From Duganella sp. CF402 (GTDB taxonomy: Bacteria; Pseudomonadota; Gammaproteobacteria; Burkholderiales; Burkholderiaceae_D), in contig NZ_FOBG01000001.1 of the NCBI RefSeq assembly GCF_900109645.1, positions 124,001-188,000 of the forward strand: DNA of 64,000 bases, given 5' to 3'. Below the pieces are notes generated by a model. It saw only the letters and a program-made list of their open reading frames with translations, was not told the origin of the DNA and did not search any database. Each line of letters starts with the position of its first letter. The stretch's first letter is position 1. Positions 62,138-64,000 of this stretch are shown piece after piece. The position numbers and the translations under genes were made by a program.

Positions 62138-62932
62138 ATGAACCAGCCCCAAATCAACACCAATCTTTTTAAACAGCTGCGATTTATCCTGGTCGAGACC
62201 AGCCGCGCCGGCAATATCGGGGCGGTGGCAAGGGCCATGAAAACAATGGGTTACAGCGACCTGGTGCTGGTCAATCCGCGCTTTGAAGACGCCTTGCAGG
62301 ACCCGGAAGCGGTGGCGTTCGCCAGCGGCGCGCAGGATATCCTGGCCAGTGCGCGCGTGGTCGGCAGCATGGCCGAGGCATTGGAGGGCATCCATTTTGC
62401 CGCCGCCGTGTCGGCCCGCTTGCGCGAGTTTTCGCCGCCGGTGTGGTCGCCGCGACAACTGGCGGGGCAGCTGGTGGCGCAGCCGGACTGGCATGCGGCT
62501 GTCATTTTTGGCAACGAGCGCTTCGGCTTGCCGAATGAGCTGGTGCAAAAAAGTAATGTGTTGATCAATATTCCAGCCAATCCCGAGTATTCCTCGCTCA
62601 ACCTGTCGCAGGCGGCGCAGGTGCTGGCCTACGAATGCCGCATGGCGGTGCTGGACGGCGCCGGCGTGGCGCTGACGCCGCGCTTGCCGGTGGGCGAGGC
62701 CAGCGAGGTCGGTTTCCACGGCGAGGCCGCCAGCGTCGAGCAGATCGAGGGCATGTATGTGCATCTGGAGCAGGCGCTGGTGGACATCGGCTTCCTCGAC
62801 GCCGGCAATCCGCGCAAGCTGATGCCGCGCCTGAAGCGCTTATTTGCGCGTGCGCAACTGGAGAAGGAAGAGGTCAACATCCTGCGCGGCATTGCGCGTC
62901 ACATGACCGGCAAGCCCGGCGCCCGGGGCTAG
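62138..62932 (+). CDS. trmJ: tRNA (cytidine/uridine-2'-O-)-methyltransferase TrmJ
   Basis: 264 aa SPOUT methyltransferase with the three knot motifs: ETSRAGNIGAVARAMKTMG (about 20-38), FGNERFGLPNEL (about 127-138) and SSLNLSQAAQVLAYE (about 153-167). Methylates position 32 of the anticodon loop. C-terminal extension of about 80 residues as in E. coli TrmJ. Confidence 0.95.
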   Translation: MNQPQINTNLFKQLRFILVETSRAGNIGAVARAMKTMGYSDLVLVNPRFEDALQDPEAVAFASGAQDILASARVVGSMAEALEGIHFAAAVSARLREFSPPVWSPRQLAGQLVAQPDWHAAVIFGNERFGLPNELVQKSNVLINIPANPEYSSLNLSQAAQVLAYECRMAVLDGAGVALTPRLPVGEASEVGFHGEAASVEQIEGMYVHLEQALVDIGFLDAGNPRKLMPRLKRLFARAQLEKEEVNILRGIARHMTGKPGARG

Positions 62933-62938
62933 GCCGCC

Positions 62939-63694
62939 ATGCCGCGCCTGCGTCCGTATCTGTGCGCTGCGCTGTGCGCTCTTGCCCTGACCCTGCCGGC
63001 CGCCGCAGCTGAGCTGCGCCTGGTCGGCGCCGAAACCTCGTTCTACTGCATCCCGCCCGCGCCCGACAGCAACGACAGGCCATCCGGCCTGGCCTGCGAG
63101 CTGATGGCAGAAATGGCGCGCCGCGTCGGCCACAGCGGCAAGATCCAGCTGTATCCGCTGGCGCGTGCGCTGATGATGGCGATCACCACGCCGGGCACCT
63201 TGGTGGCGCCGGTGGCGCGCATCCCTGCGCGCGAAAAACAGTACCAGTGGCAGGTGCCCATCCTCGAAGACGAGTTCGTGGTGGTGACCAACAAGGACGC
63301 CCGCGTCGACATTTCGTCGCTGGAGGCGGTGCGCAAGCTGGCGCTGGGCGTGGTGCGCGACGGCGCCGGCGCCCGGCTGGCCGAGGCCGCTAATTTTGAC
63401 CGCGTCAGCCTGGTCGCGCACGACGACACCAATGCGCGCAAGCTGAGCGTGGGCCGCATCGATGCCTGGCTCAGTTCGTGGAACGGCATCTTGTCGGCGC
63501 AGCGCAATGCCGGCTTGCGCGCAGATGCCTTGCGGCGTGGCGTGGTGGTGATGCGGGTCAAGATCTATCTGGCCAGCTCGCCCGAGCTCGATCCGGCGCT
63601 GATGGCCGACTGGCGCGCGGCGCTGGACGCAATGATGCGCGATGGCACCTACGAGCGCCTGCTCAAAAAATACCAATACGAATTACCGAAATAG
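62939..63694 (+). CDS. Periplasmic solute-binding protein (SBP_bac_3)
   Basis: 251 aa: signal peptide (ends PAAAA), then a family 3 binding-protein fold (LRLVGAETSFYC, SGLACELMAEMARRVG). Single protein without permease or ATPase genes beside it, so it may serve another transporter or a sensor. Starts six bases after the trmJ stop. Confidence 0.85.
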   Translation: MPRLRPYLCAALCALALTLPAAAAELRLVGAETSFYCIPPAPDSNDRPSGLACELMAEMARRVGHSGKIQLYPLARALMMAITTPGTLVAPVARIPAREKQYQWQVPILEDEFVVVTNKDARVDISSLEAVRKLALGVVRDGAGARLAEAANFDRVSLVAHDDTNARKLSVGRIDAWLSSWNGILSAQRNAGLRADALRRGVVVMRVKIYLASSPELDPALMADWRAALDAMMRDGTYERLLKKYQYELPK

Positions 63695-63700
63695 GACAGC

Positions 63701-64000
63701 ATGAGTTCGATGAGTTTGATGAATCTGAATTGGGATCATCCGCAGCCATACACGCTGGAGCTATCGCCAGCGGCCGGCGACATCGATGGCCTGGACCACA
63801 CCAACAACGCGGTCTATGTGCGCTGGTGCGAGCAGGCTGGCTGGGCGCATTCGGAAGCGCTGGGCCTGGGGCTGGCCGACTACCGCCGCCTCGACCGCGC
63901 GATGGCGATCCGCCGCTCCGAATACGATTACATCCTGCCCACCGCCGCCGGCGAAGCGCTGCTGCTGGGCACCTGGCTATACGCCACCGATGGCAAGCTC
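63701..64000 (+). CDS. Hotdog-fold acyl-CoA thioesterase (partial)
   Basis: First 100 codons, cut by the window end. 4-hydroxybenzoyl-CoA thioesterase type: active-site motif DIDGLDHTNNAVYVRWCEQAGW (catalytic Asp and His/Asn in about 24-33). Other in-frame Met codons follow closely (residues 4 and 7). Six bases after the binding protein stop, probably the same operon as trmJ. Confidence 0.88.
   Translation, partial: MSSMSLMNLNWDHPQPYTLELSPAAGDIDGLDHTNNAVYVRWCEQAGWAHSEALGLGLADYRRLDRAMAIRRSEYDYILPTAAGEALLLGTWLYATDGKL

Overview
The window comes from a high-GC Gram-negative bacterium, almost certainly a betaproteobacterium of the Oxalobacteraceae (Massilia/Duganella/Janthinobacterium type). This is inferred from the base composition, a PEP-CTERM surface protein, response regulators of the RpfG-like REC type, a glycine-zipper/BON/OmpA envelope gene set, and the divergent suhB/trmJ pair. 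It is chromosomal. I see no rRNA, CRISPR array, insertion sequence or prophage. Of the last 300 bases, all belong to a thioesterase gene cut by the window edge.

Layout. 0-7 kb: a PAS-GGDEF-EAL c-di-GMP enzyme, tRNA-Ser(UGA), a PEP-CTERM protein, a hipBA locus whose toxin carries an internal deletion, a PcaK-like aromatic-acid transporter under a PcaR-like box, and a chimeric pseudogene. 7-13 kb: an SDR/LysR pair and a periplasmic molybdenum aldehyde oxidoreductase (paoABC type). 13-33 kb: an OmpA-domain protein, a TetR-controlled membrane protein, two aminotransferases, a DUF748 giant, transporters, an ADH/LysR pair, and a lipid-phosphate block (PAP2, diacylglycerol kinase, metallophosphoesterase, phospholipase D and the membrane protein called 'site-specific recombinase'). 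33-46 kb: an envelope/stress block of small membrane proteins, glycine-zipper proteins, AsmA, OmpA lipoprotein, ferritin-like protein, DUF883/YqjE/YqjK, BON, AI-2E, BrkB and a major OmpA, with a Crp/Fnr regulator inside it. 46-48 kb: MtfA-like peptidase and a secreted esterase. 48-56 kb: a seven-gene signalling cluster, six of the genes overlapping on the minus strand (EAL-REC-PAS, a small DUF protein, HDOD, PAS kinase, REC-HD, REC), with a second PAS kinase converging on it. 56-64 kb: small conserved genes, hyi, rhlE, suhB, trmJ, a solute-binding protein and the partial thioesterase.

The most interesting signal is regulatory. Nine intergenic sites between 33.1 and 56.0 kb share the 16-bp inverted repeat nGTrCG-N4-CGyACn. 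In all nine, a -10-like hexamer begins exactly 21 nt after the repeat, which centres the repeat at about -41.5, the class II geometry of Crp/Fnr activators. One site precedes the Crp/Fnr gene itself. The others precede the recombinase-phospholipase pair, small membrane proteins, glycine-zipper proteins, BON, OmpA and a winged-helix protein. I propose a self-regulating envelope-stress regulon controlled by this Crp/Fnr protein. At two of the promoters the predicted start of transcription falls on the A of the ATG, which suggests leaderless mRNAs.
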